A stretch of 64,000 bases of DNA from assembly GCA_947632005.1 (NCBI GenBank), contig CANRNU010000007.1:1-64000 (forward strand). The letters are read 5' to 3'. Below are positions 43,570-51,505 of this stretch, one piece after another. The notes under the pieces are model-generated. The model was not told the origin of the DNA and searched no databases. It was given only the letters and a program-made list of their open reading frames with translations. This stretch comes from an uncultured Oscillospiraceae bacterium (GTDB lineage: Bacteria; Bacillota; Clostridia; Oscillospirales; Oscillospiraceae). Position 1 is the stretch's first letter, and every line of letters begins with the position of its first letter. The position numbers were made by a program, and so were the translations under genes.

Positions 43570-43899
43570 AATGAGCCTGTTGCGGTTTTGCAACAGGTTC
43601 ATTCTTTGTCATGCGTCCATTTTTCTGTATCCACGCTTCCAACACTTTGGAACTCTACAGTGCAGTATTCCTGGAGAATCACGGAAAACTCTTTGTCGGT
43701 CATCTCACCACACGCCTTCAGCTTGTGGGAAATGTCAGTCGGCCAGATGGACGCCTACCTGTATGTCAGCGATTACCCCAACGAATGGGAAGATGACCGC
43801 GCCGGAATCAAGGACGACGGCGAAGTGCTGGTGCCATGGGCCAGATGAGGCTGCGAGACGCTGTACTTCGCCGGCACAGGAGCGGGGATATGAAAATAC

Positions 43900-43927
43900 T
43901 TGCAATTCTCCCTCGCTCTGCTATAAT
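43900..43927 (+). promoter_or_regulatory. Promoter for a long leader before the OmpA-domain gene
   Basis: TTGCAA (43900-43905) and TATAAT (43922-43927) are 16 bp apart. If the transcript continues to the gene at 44256, the leader is about 320 nt. Confidence 0.5.
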
Positions 43928-44142
43928 TATATACGTACAAGATGACAAAAGGCAGGGCATGGGGTGCGCCAACACCCCGTGCCCCTATGCAGGAGCTGTC
44001 CCTCCTACACAGCGTTATACACGCACCTTGCCTTATTATATCTGCCCCGCTTGTTTTTGACAAGTGGGAGGTTGAGGCTATTTGCGTTGTGTCAGCGGTG
44101 TGGGGTTTTGCCCTGCACCGCTTTTGTCGTCTTGGCGGGGAA

Positions 44143-44176
44143 GTTCTGGGGGCCGGTCTGGCCGGTTCCCCAGAAC
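44143..44176 (+). other. Long GC-rich hairpin in the leader of the OmpA-domain gene
   Basis: GTTCTGGGG pairs with CCCCAGAAC at the ends, with CCGG/CCGG inside. A second hairpin upstream pairs GGGCATGGGGTG with CACCCCGTGCCC (one G-U). Function unknown. Confidence 0.45.
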
Positions 44177-44255
44177 GACTCTGTCTGGGCGTCAGATCCC
44201 ATATCCACGGGAAAATGAGGAACCATAGAACATTTGTTATGAGGAGGAAAGAACC

Positions 44256-45722
44256 ATGAACCTGAAAAGGACCCTGTCCCTGCTGCTGTGCCTGGCGTTC
44301 GCGCTGGGGATGTTCGCCACCTGCGGCGCCGCTGAGCCGGAGGCCACCGACAACCCCTATGCCATGACCATTGTCACGGACGATACTCTGTCTCAGGCTG
44401 AGGATACATCGGGCATCCGGGGCGGCACCAATCAGAACGACGCGGTGCTCCTGCCTTTGAACACCAAGCTCTACGGCACCGCTACCGCAAACGGTCTCTG
44501 GTACGCTTTCAGGACCCGGCAGGAGGAGGGCGTGACCTATAAGATCACCACCATCAACAAGAGTGTTTATCCCAACAGTGTGTTTATGAGCCTTATCGAC
44601 GAGCTCGGCAAGTCGGTGGGGGATTACAAAAACTATGCTACCAACATATTGGCTGACAGATTCACCACGGCGGGAAGCAGCGGACGGGCCATCACCGCCA
44701 CATTTGACAATCTAACCCCCGACACGGTGTATTACATCAAAATATGGACAGACGGACCAGATGACACGATCGTCTATCGGCTGAACATCACCCCTGTCGG
44801 TGTCACTGCCGAGGGCCGAGGCACTGCGGACAGCATGCTGGATGCCCGGGGCACCAACGCCGCTCTGGAGGGTATCATCGCGCCAGGTACCAATATGGAT
44901 GACGCCGGGTACCTTCCTCTCAACTCCAAGCTCTCCGGGACGGTGAGCAGCGAGCAGGGCCTTTGGTTCGCTTTCAAGACCAACACCATCGCCGGCCCAT
45001 ATAGCATCACCACGGTCAACATGACTGCCGACGCCGAACCTGTATATATGGGTCTTGTGAACCGGTATGGCGTGTCGGTGGGGGATTACAAAAACTATGC
45101 TACCAACATATTGGCTGACAGATTCACCACGGCGACAAATGACGGCACGGCCATCACAGCCAGCTTTGACGAGCTGAACCCGGAAACGACCTATTACATC
45201 CGTATCACTTCGGACGCCGCCAAGGCCGACTACACCCTGACCATCAACGCCCCGGAGGAGCCGGCCACCCCGGCGCCCGCCACGGTGGAGCCGCTGATCT
45301 TCGAGACACCCTTTGAGCTGAACGAGACCAGGGTCATGTTCGTAGGGGACGAGGCCACGTTCATCGACGAGGCCGCCGCCCGGGAGGCCTGCGCCCCGGT
45401 GGCGGACGTCATCCTGGCCCACCCGGACCACCAGGTGCTGCTGGTGGGCACCACCGCCTCCAACGGCTCGGACGAGTACTGCCTGGACCTGTCCAGCCGC
45501 CGGGCCGCGGCGGTGAAGGACCTGCTGGTGAACGCCTACGGTGTGCCGGAGGACCAGCTGCTCACCGTGGGCCTGGGCTATAAGCTGGACCCCTTCGCCC
45601 GGGCCAATGACCTGGACGCCAACGGCAAGCTCATTGAGAGCGAGGCCTGCAAGAACCGGCGGGTCATCGTCCTGGACGCGGAGGACCCCATCGCCCAGGA
45701 GATCCTGGCATCCAACGGATAA
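44256..45722 (+). CDS. Secreted protein with two tandem beta-domains and a C-terminal OmpA-like domain
   Basis: 488 residues, AGGAGGA upstream. A signal peptide is present (about 1-26); its Cys in FATCGA does not make a convincing lipobox. Two related domains follow (about 30-185 and 190-330), each ending in an NLTPDTVYYIKI or ELNPETTYYIRI strand as in pre-peptidase C-terminal or FN3-like domains. The last 140 residues are OmpA-like (FVGDEATFIDEAA, LLVGTTASNGSDEYCLDLSSRRAAAV, NRRVIVLDAED), a fold that binds peptidoglycan. It is probably attached to the wall. Two 61-bp stretches in the two domains are identical. Confidence 0.8.
   Translation: MNLKRTLSLLLCLAFALGMFATCGAAEPEATDNPYAMTIVTDDTLSQAEDTSGIRGGTNQNDAVLLPLNTKLYGTATANGLWYAFRTRQEEGVTYKITTINKSVYPNSVFMSLIDELGKSVGDYKNYATNILADRFTTAGSSGRAITATFDNLTPDTVYYIKIWTDGPDDTIVYRLNITPVGVTAEGRGTADSMLDARGTNAALEGIIAPGTNMDDAGYLPLNSKLSGTVSSEQGLWFAFKTNTIAGPYSITTVNMTADAEPVYMGLVNRYGVSVGDYKNYATNILADRFTTATNDGTAITASFDELNPETTYYIRITSDAAKADYTLTINAPEEPATPAPATVEPLIFETPFELNETRVMFVGDEATFIDEAAAREACAPVADVILAHPDHQVLLVGTTASNGSDEYCLDLSSRRAAAVKDLLVNAYGVPEDQLLTVGLGYKLDPFARANDLDANGKLIESEACKNRRVIVLDAEDPIAQEILASNG
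44612..44672 (+). repeat. 61-bp perfect direct repeat, copy 1
   Basis: Identical to 45074-45134, within the first of the two related domains (encoding VGDYKNYATNILADRFTT). The flanking sequences of the two domains are much less similar. Confidence 0.95.
45074..45134 (+). repeat. 61-bp perfect direct repeat, copy 2
   Basis: Identical to 44612-44672, 462 bp apart and in the same reading frame. It suggests gene conversion or strong recent duplication. Confidence 0.95.
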
Positions 45723-45775
45723 AACGATAAAAGGCCCGGTCGCCGTCTCCGGCGACCGGGCCTTTTATCGTTTTT
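45721..45775 (+). terminator. Very strong bidirectional terminator
   Basis: A 24-bp perfect stem (45721-45744 with 45751-45774) with a 6-nt loop and flanking A and T runs. It begins inside the stop codon of the OmpA-domain gene. Confidence 0.92.
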
Positions 45776-45804
45776 GAAGCGAACCGGGAAAGAGGGACAC
45801 AACA

Positions 45805-45861
45805 GGATATACCTGGATCGGAGAAGAGATCATTGCCATGGGCTATTCACCGTGTGGCTGG
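45805..45861 (+). pseudogene. Truncated C-terminal fragment of a CGWCNP-tail protein
   Basis: The frame reads GYTWIGEEIIAMGYSPCGW and then loses similarity. This nearly repeats the C-terminus of the protein at 46087-47379 (REEIIAMGYSPCGWCNP). It is a broken second copy whose end was replaced at about 45861 by transposase DNA. Confidence 0.75.
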
Positions 45862-45935
45862 CACAGCTCCGCGATAGGCGTGCCAGACTGATGGAGGCTG
45901 ACGATTTGCCGCTTGAACTCTTCGCTGTATCGCAT
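45858..45935 (-). pseudogene. 5' fragment of an IS3-type transposase OrfA
   Basis: On the minus strand, from ATG 45935, the frame reads MRYSEEFKRQIVSLHQSGTP and continues I-A-E-L-C-Q. This is the start of an OrfA helix-turn-helix domain of IS3-like elements. It stops abruptly at the junction with the CGW fragment. No terminal repeats or remaining orf are seen. Confidence 0.75.
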
Positions 45936-46033
45936 GGCATAGTCCTTGCCCTTTCATAGAAATGGAGCTATAATAACATGAAAAGGCATAGCTTTTAAAC
46001 AGGATTAGCGTTATAGAGGCTGTGGTTATATGC

Positions 46034-46061
46034 CTGACAAGAAGAATATGTTCATTATAGT
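46034..46061 (+). promoter_or_regulatory. Promoter of the low-GC secreted-protein gene
   Basis: CTGACA (46034-46039) and TATAGT (46056-46061) are 16 bp apart, 25 bp before ATG 46087. Confidence 0.55.
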
Positions 46062-46086
46062 AAAATAATTAGAAAGAAGAGAGACG

Positions 46087-47379
46087 ATGTTTATAAAGTT
46101 ATGGAGACTAAATGTTAGACTAGTTTCCGTTATATCGATTATGCCGCTCTTTGTTTTCGGATTGGGTGGTTTTGAAGGATTCGCTGATGATAGCGGGAAT
46201 GCCCACCCGATTCGCATTGATGTCGAGGAGCATGGAGAGAGTGACAATGCAACGGCTCTATATTATTCAGATGGTGAACCATACCCGGAACGCATTTTGT
46301 CTGTGACAAGAAGTGGTGATACAGAGCTTGTTGTAAACCCATCTGATGGGAGATTATCTTCTGATACTAGTAACTGGGGAGATTCTACTTTTGTTACAGA
46401 GTATAACTATGATGACAATAACTATCTTGTTAGCGCCCTCTATAAGAATTATTTGAAGGGTGAGTTGGTTAACGATGAGAAAAATGAATATTTTTATAAT
46501 GAGGATGGCCGTCTTCTCCGGTCGACATGGATGTCAGACGCTCAGACGATTACACGAGAAAATGTATTTAACTATGATGAAGACGGCCTGCTAATCGGCG
46601 AAGAAACAACGAATATTGCCACAGGGAATGCTATTTCAAATAAGGAATATGTTTATTCCGATGACGGCGGAGTGATTGCAACAATTGAGAAGGCCTATGA
46701 TCCAAACACTGGTGAATTGAAAACAGTGGGGATAACACGGGTAAGAGTAGTTGATGTTCCTGTGTTTGATGTGCGGTTTTGCGATTACTATTCGTCAGAC
46801 GCTTTGGGTATGGAGCCTATTTCAACGCTTTATATTACACTGAGAGACGATTATGGGAATGAAATAGTTGACTATTCCCTTGAGGGAAATAAGATCGGCT
46901 TGGCGTTGGACCAGGAAGGCTATCTTGTCGATGCTGTCAATTATGACGGGCATGAGATAACCGTACAATACGAAGGAAAACAATATTACCCGGCGCAAGC
47001 GTATGATGTCACTTATGATGCTGGATTTGCCTCTGAAGTTGAACATATCATGAATGAGATACTTCAAAGTCAAGCAAGCGCGGACAGTGGGGATGGACAA
47101 CCGACAACGCCAAACGTGGGAGGTGTTTTAGATACCATACCGTTGCCTGGAGTGACTGAGACAACAGGAAAAGAGACAACAGAAGTTTCTGCGCCGACAG
47201 AGGAGCCACAAACGCAATATACTGCTACCTATGTTCTAAATACCAACACATTCAAGTTTCATATAGACGGTTGTCGAGCTATATATAAAATGTCAGAAAG
47301 CAATAAGGCATATTATACCGGGACCAGAGAAGAGATCATCGCCATGGGCTATTCACCATGTGGCTGGTGTAATCCTTAA
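46087..47379 (+). CDS. Low-GC secreted protein with repeat-like N-terminus and CGWCNP tail
   Basis: 430 residues; AGAAAGAAGAGAG lies upstream. An N-terminal signal or membrane segment (about 10-33) precedes YNYDDNNYLV-type and YNEDGRLLRS-type segments that resemble YD-repeat strands. A Thr/Glu/Pro-rich linker (about 330-380) follows, then a C-terminal domain of about 50 residues with FHIDGCRAI, TGTREEIIAMGYSPCGWCNP. The two cysteine sites may bind metal. Base composition is visibly AT-richer than all neighbours and codon use differs, so it was probably acquired. Function unknown. Confidence 0.75.
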   Translation: MFIKLWRLNVRLVSVISIMPLFVFGLGGFEGFADDSGNAHPIRIDVEEHGESDNATALYYSDGEPYPERILSVTRSGDTELVVNPSDGRLSSDTSNWGDSTFVTEYNYDDNNYLVSALYKNYLKGELVNDEKNEYFYNEDGRLLRSTWMSDAQTITRENVFNYDEDGLLIGEETTNIATGNAISNKEYVYSDDGGVIATIEKAYDPNTGELKTVGITRVRVVDVPVFDVRFCDYYSSDALGMEPISTLYITLRDDYGNEIVDYSLEGNKIGLALDQEGYLVDAVNYDGHEITVQYEGKQYYPAQAYDVTYDAGFASEVEHIMNEILQSQASADSGDGQPTTPNVGGVLDTIPLPGVTETTGKETTEVSAPTEEPQTQYTATYVLNTNTFKFHIDGCRAIYKMSESNKAYYTGTREEIIAMGYSPCGWCNP

Positions 47380-47473
47380 CAAAGCGATTTGGAATGAGAA
47401 AAAACAGCTTATGGAGCTTTGATGATAATTGCAGCCCTTTGGGGAGATAGGGCGGTCAAAGTATGAACCGTTT

Positions 47474-47507
47474 GCAGCGCCGGAGAGGGGAACCTCTCCG
47501 GCGCTGC
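47474..47507 (+). terminator. Terminator after the low-GC gene
   Basis: A 15-bp perfect stem GCAGCGCCGGAGAGG (47474-47488) pairs with 47493-47507, followed by TTCTTATTT. Confidence 0.85.
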
Positions 47508-47578
47508 TTCTTATTTATGTCTGGGGCACATGCCCTGCCTTGCCGTGTCGGCAAGGGACGGTCCGGGCGGGGGCGATG

Positions 47579-47914
47579 TCACTTGATGAACTTCTCGATG
47601 GCCTGGCACAGTTCCTCCACGGCGGCATGGTCGCCCGCGGAGATGGCGTCCACCATGCAGTGGCGCATGTGGTCCTGCAGGATGACCTTGCCTGTGCTGT
47701 TCAGGGCGGAGCGCACGGCGGCCAGCTGGATGAGCACCTCCGAGCAGTCCTCGCCGTCTTCTACCATCTTTTTTACCTTCTCCAGATGCCCGATGGCCCG
47801 GGCGAGGCGGTTGACCACCGCTTTCTGGTTTTCGTGCACATGGCCGTGGCTGTGGGCGATGCCATGGGCATGGCAGTAGGCGTGGTCGTGGGGGTGGATG
47901 TGGTCTTCTGTCAT
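47579..47914 (-). CDS. CsoR/RcnR-family metal-sensing repressor with His-rich N-terminus (InrS-like)
   Basis: 111 residues from ATG 47914. The first 28 residues have eleven His (for example HAHGIAHSHGHVHEN), followed by the all-helical DUF156 core. Metal ligands fit C-x24-H-x3-C (DCSEV ... QDHMRHC), the CsoR pattern, with further N-terminal His as in the nickel sensor InrS. Copper sensors share C-H-C, so sequence alone does not decide between Cu and Ni. The divergent importer and the lar genes nearby favour nickel. It presumably represses from the shared intergenic region. Confidence 0.9.
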   Translation of the reverse strand: MTEDHIHPHDHAYCHAHGIAHSHGHVHENQKAVVNRLARAIGHLEKVKKMVEDGEDCSEVLIQLAAVRSALNSTGKVILQDHMRHCMVDAISAGDHAAVEELCQAIEKFIK

Positions 47915-47937
47915 GGCGAGTCCCTTTCCCAAAAATC

Positions 47938-47983
47938 GTATCCCCCCACCCGGCTTGTGCAGGGCAGACGGGGCTGATAAAAT
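47938..47983 (+). promoter_or_regulatory. Promoter of the Nik/Dpp-like operon with a C-tract operator candidate
   Basis: TTGTGC (47955-47960) and TAAAAT (47978-47983) are 17 bp apart. Directly upstream is GTAT-CCCCCC-A (47938-47948). CsoR/RcnR-family repressors bind G/C tracts flanked by AT-rich ends, so this is a likely binding site for the divergent repressor; the right flank does not form a full inverted repeat. Confidence 0.45.
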
Positions 47984-48032
47984 CAATATAACCCATTATA
48001 CAGACTTTTTGGAAAAAAGGAAAGGCCGAAGC

Positions 48033-49574
48033 ATGAAGAACCTGAAAAAACTAACCGCATTTGCGCTGACCACGCTGATACTGCTGGGCATGGGGGCCGG
48101 CGCGCTGGCCGACGGGGAGCAGACCACCCTGGTGTATGCCAGCGGCGATTATACCCGCATCAACCCGGCCATGGACGAGCACGGGGAGATCAATGTCCTG
48201 CTGTTCAACGGCCTCACCGCCCACGACGGGGACAACGTCGTGGTGCCGGGCTTGGCGGAGAACTGGGAGTTTGACGCGGACAGCTGCGCCTACACCTTCC
48301 ACATGGCGGAGAACGCCCGATGGCACGACGGAGAACCGGTCACCGCCGAGGATGTGAAGTTCACCATCGAGGCCATCATGGACCCGGCCAACGGCTCGGA
48401 GAACGCCCCCAACTATGAGGATGTGACAGCCATCGACGTGCTGGACGAGCACACCGTGCGCTTTACGCTGGACGCGCCCCATGTAGCCTTCCTGGACTAT
48501 ATGACCATGCCGGTGCTGCCGGAACACCTGCTGGAGGGGGAGGACTTTCAGACCTCCGAGTTTTTCCGGCATCCCGTGGGCACAGGACCCTATAAGCTGG
48601 AGCGCTGGGATGAGGGGCAGGCCATCACCCTGGTGAAGAACGAGGACTATTTCCAGGGGCCGGCCAACATCGACCGGATCGTCTTCAAGATCGTGCCGGA
48701 CGACAGCGCCCGGGCCATGCAGATGCGCTCCGGGGAGCTGGACCTGGCGCTGCTGACGCCCCGGGACGCGGAGAATTTCGCCGGGGCGGAGGGCTATACG
48801 GTCTATGACATGAAGACCTCCGACTATCGGGGCATCCTCTTTAATTTCCACAATTCCTATTGGACGGAGAACCGGGACATCATTCCCGCCGTCTGCTGCG
48901 GCATCGACCGGCAGCTCATCGTGGACAGCGTGCTGCTGGGCCACGGAGAGGCGGCCTACGGGCCCTTGCAGCGGAATGTCTACAACTGCGAGGACACGGA
49001 GCACTATGATTACGACCCGGCCCGGGCCCGGTCCATCCTGGAGGCGGCGGGCGCGGAGATGGGGGACGACGGCTTTTATTACCGGGACGGGGCGAAGCTG
49101 GGCTTTGTCATCCATGTGGCGGCGGGGGATCAGGTCCGCCTTGATATCGCCCAGGCCGCGGCCCAGCAGCTGCGCCAGATCGGCCTGGATGTGACGGTGG
49201 AGATCCCCGCGGTGGTGGACTGGAGCGGTCAGATGGCCTACCTCATCGGCTGGGGCAGTCCCTTTGACGCGGACGACCACACCTACAAGGTGTTCGGCAC
49301 GGATAAGGGCGCCAACTACAGCGGCTACTCCAACGCCGACGTGGACAAGTACCTGACCGAAGCCCGCCGGTCCGACGACCCGGCGGTCCGGGCGGAGGCC
49401 TACGCCGGTTTCCAAAAGGCCCTGGCGACGGACCCGGCCTACGCCTTCATCTGCTACATCGACGCGGACTATGTGGCCAAGTCCTCCCTCCGGGGCATCG
49501 AGCCGGACACGGTCATGGGCCACCACGGCGTGGGCATCTTCTGGAACGTGACTGAGTGGGAAATCGAGAGCTGA
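48033..49574 (+). CDS. ABC transporter substrate-binding protein (family 5; nickel or peptide)
   Basis: 513 residues from ATG 48033 (AAAAGGAAAGG upstream). The signal peptide (about 1-27, MKNLKKLTAFALTTLILLG to ALA) has no lipobox Cys, unusual for a monoderm binding protein. The SBP_bac_5 fold is shown by VVPGLAENWEFDADSCAYTFHM, NARWHDGEPVTAEDVKFTIEAI, HPVGTGPYKLERW and IGWGSPFDADD. This family covers NikA, DppA and OppA. Nearby lar genes and a metal repressor make nickel-chelate uptake the favoured role, but peptide uptake is possible. Confidence 0.88.
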   Translation: MKNLKKLTAFALTTLILLGMGAGALADGEQTTLVYASGDYTRINPAMDEHGEINVLLFNGLTAHDGDNVVVPGLAENWEFDADSCAYTFHMAENARWHDGEPVTAEDVKFTIEAIMDPANGSENAPNYEDVTAIDVLDEHTVRFTLDAPHVAFLDYMTMPVLPEHLLEGEDFQTSEFFRHPVGTGPYKLERWDEGQAITLVKNEDYFQGPANIDRIVFKIVPDDSARAMQMRSGELDLALLTPRDAENFAGAEGYTVYDMKTSDYRGILFNFHNSYWTENRDIIPAVCCGIDRQLIVDSVLLGHGEAAYGPLQRNVYNCEDTEHYDYDPARARSILEAAGAEMGDDGFYYRDGAKLGFVIHVAAGDQVRLDIAQAAAQQLRQIGLDVTVEIPAVVDWSGQMAYLIGWGSPFDADDHTYKVFGTDKGANYSGYSNADVDKYLTEARRSDDPAVRAEAYAGFQKALATDPAYAFICYIDADYVAKSSLRGIEPDTVMGHHGVGIFWNVTEWEIES

Positions 49575-49596
49575 CGAGCATAGGTAAGGAGCGGCC

Positions 49597-50610
49597 ATGG
49601 AAAAGCTGCTGGAAATCGAACATCTGTCCGTGACGTTTGACGCCCCTGCCGGGACGGTGGAGGCGGTGCGGGACGTATCCTTTGATCTGGCGCCGGGGGA
49701 GATACTGGCCGTGGTGGGGGAGTCCGGCTGCGGCAAGAGCGTGATGTGCCGGGCCATCATGAAGCTGCTGCCGCCCAACGCCCGGGTTGAAGCGGAGCGG
49801 CTGGCGGTGGGCGGCACGGACATCCTGGGCCTGTCGGAGCGGGACATGAGCGCGCTGCGGGGCAGGCTGTTTTCCATGGTCTTTCAGGACCCCGTGACCA
49901 GCCTGGACCCCACGCTGCCCATCGGCGCGCAGGTCGCGGAGGCGGTGCTGGTCCATTCCCCGCGGATGGAGCGCGGCGCCGTTCGCCGGCGGGTCCTGGA
50001 GCTGCTGGAGCTGGTGGGCATCGACCGGCCGGAGGAGCGGTATGCGCTCTATCCCTACGAGCTGTCCGGCGGCCTGTGCCAGCGGGCGGTGCTGGCCGCC
50101 GCCCTGGCCGGCGGGCCGAGGCTGCTCTTTGCCGACGAGCCCACCACGGCCCTGGATGTGACCGTCCAGGCCCAGATCCTGGATCTGCTGCGGCAGATAC
50201 AGCAGAAGCTGGGCACCGCCACGGTGCTGGTGACCCACGACCTGGGGGTGGTGGCCCGGGCGGCGGACCGGGTGGCCGTGCTGTACGCGGGCAGGATCGT
50301 GGAGATCGGCACCACGGAGGAGATATTCTATGAGCCCCGCCATCCCTATACCTGGGGCCTGCTGCGGAGCCTGCCCTCCCTGGCGGAAAAAGGGCGGCCT
50401 TTGTACGCCATCCCCGGCATGCCGCCCACCCTCGCGCCGCCTCCCAAGGGCGACGCCTTTGCCTGCCGGAACGAGTACGCCCTGGCCATCGACTACGACG
50501 AGGCGCCGCCCATGTTCCGGATCTCCGACACCCACTATGCGGCCACATGGCTGCTGGACCCCCGGGCGCCCCGGGTGGACCCGCCGGTGGGAGGTGCGGC
50601 CCATGGCTGA
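49597..50610 (+). CDS. Dpp/Nik-type ABC transporter ATP-binding protein (DppD/NikD-like)
   Basis: 337 residues. Walker A GESGCGKS, signature LSGGLCQR (Leu where Gln or Met is more common), Walker [13 protein letters not shown] and [10 protein letters not shown] are present. A C-terminal oligopeptide-transporter tail has a [15 protein letters not shown] segment; many DppD/OppD proteins have several Cys here for an iron-sulfur cluster, but I see only one. It starts 22 bp after the binding protein gene and overlaps the next ATPase by 8 nt. Confidence 0.93.
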   Translation: MEKLLEIEHLSVTFDAPAGTVEAVRDVSFDLAPGEILAVVGESGCGKSVMCRAIMKLLPPNARVEAERLAVGGTDILGLSERDMSALRGRLFSMVFQDPVTSLDPTLPIGAQVAEAVLVHSPRMERGAVRRRVLELLELVGIDRPEERYALYPYELSGGLCQRAVLAAALAGGPRLLFADEPTTALDVTVQAQILDLLRQIQQKLGTATVLVTHDLGVVARAADRVAVLYAGRIVEIGTTEEIFYEPRHPYTWGLLRSLPSLAEKGRPLYAIPGMPPTLAPPPKGDAFACRNEYALAIDYDEAPPMFRISDTHYAATWLLDPRAPRVDPPVGGAAHG

Positions 50611-51505
50611 GGTGCTCCTGGACGTACGGGATTTGTGCCGCAGCTTCCGCCGGACGAAGGACGTGTTCGTGAAGGCGGTGGACGGCGTGTCCTTTCAGAT
50701 ATATGAGGGAGAGGTCTTCGGCCTGGTGGGGGAGTCGGGCTCCGGCAAGTCCACGGTGGCCCGGTGCGTCATGAACATCGTGCGGCCCCAGACGGGGCAC
50801 ATCCTCTACAAAGGCGTGGACGTGTGGGACCGGGCCCAGTTTCGGGCCAACCGACGCATGCTCCAGACGGACCGGCAGATCATTTTTCAGGACTCGGCCT
50901 CCAGCCTGGACCCGCGTATGCGGGCGGCGGACATCATCGCCGAGCCCATGGCGGTGAACCATATCGTGCCGCCCCGGGGCACGCTGCGGGCCGAGGCGGA
51001 ATTCCAGATGCGGTACGTGGGGCTGGCCCCGTCCTACCTGGACCGGTACCCGCCGGAGCTCTCCGGCGGCCAGCGGCAGCGGGTGGCCATTGCCCGGGCC
51101 CTGGCCATGGAGCCGTCGCTCCTGGTGGCGGATGAGCCCATCTCGGCGCTGGATGTGTCCATGCAGGCCCAGATCATCAACCTGTTCCGGCACCTGCAGG
51201 ACGAGCATGGCTTCACGTTCCTGTTCATCGCCCACGACCTCTCTGTGGTGCGGTATCTGTGCGACCGGATGGGGGTGCTGTATCGGGGGAAGCTGGTGGA
51301 GCTGGCCCGGACGGAAGAGCTGTTCGATGCGCCGCTGCACCCCTACACGAAAGCGCTCCTGTCCGCCATTCCCATCCCGGACCGCCGGCGGGAGCGGGCC
51401 AGGCCCCTGTACCGCTTCGATGAGGCCGGCTTTGACTGCCGCGGCACATTTGCCGAGGTGAGACCGGGACATTTCGTGCTGCAGAGAGAGGAGGCGGGGG
51501 GATGA
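50603..51505 (+). CDS. Dpp/Nik-type ABC transporter ATP-binding protein (DppF/NikE-like)
   Basis: 300 residues from ATG 50603 (GGGAGGTG upstream). Walker A GESGSGKST, signature LSGGQRQR, Walker B LLVADEPISALD and IAHDLSVVRYLCDR define the F-type subunit. It dimerises with the preceding ATPase to drive import through the two permeases. It overlaps the neighbours by 8 and 4 nt. Confidence 0.94.
   Translation: MAEVLLDVRDLCRSFRRTKDVFVKAVDGVSFQIYEGEVFGLVGESGSGKSTVARCVMNIVRPQTGHILYKGVDVWDRAQFRANRRMLQTDRQIIFQDSASSLDPRMRAADIIAEPMAVNHIVPPRGTLRAEAEFQMRYVGLAPSYLDRYPPELSGGQRQRVAIARALAMEPSLLVADEPISALDVSMQAQIINLFRHLQDEHGFTFLFIAHDLSVVRYLCDRMGVLYRGKLVELARTEELFDAPLHPYTKALLSAIPIPDRRRERARPLYRFDEAGFDCRGTFAEVRPGHFVLQREEAGG

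Larger units (their letters stand above)
43570..44255. other. Gene-poor accessory stretch after tmRNA
   Basis: No convincing complete gene. An 87-codon frame at 43588-43848 has a plausible C-terminal half (MDAYLYVSDYPNEWEDDRAG), which may be a decayed gene. A promoter (43900-43927) is followed by two strong hairpins in what may be the leader of the OmpA-domain gene. Several overlapping short frames at 43836-44259 show no recognisable features and are not called. Confidence 0.5.
45723..46086. other. Region of gene fragments between two accessory genes
   Basis: After the terminator there is a fragment of a CGW-motif C-terminus (45805-45861), an opposite-strand IS3 OrfA fragment (45858-45935), then about 90 bp of AT-rich DNA with a promoter for the gene at 46087. 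Confidence 0.6.

Noticed and set aside
43836-44259. Overlapping short frames between the tmRNA region and the OmpA-domain gene
   Set aside because: Several frames compete, none has convincing start signals or domains, and hairpins span them; better described as leader or decayed DNA.
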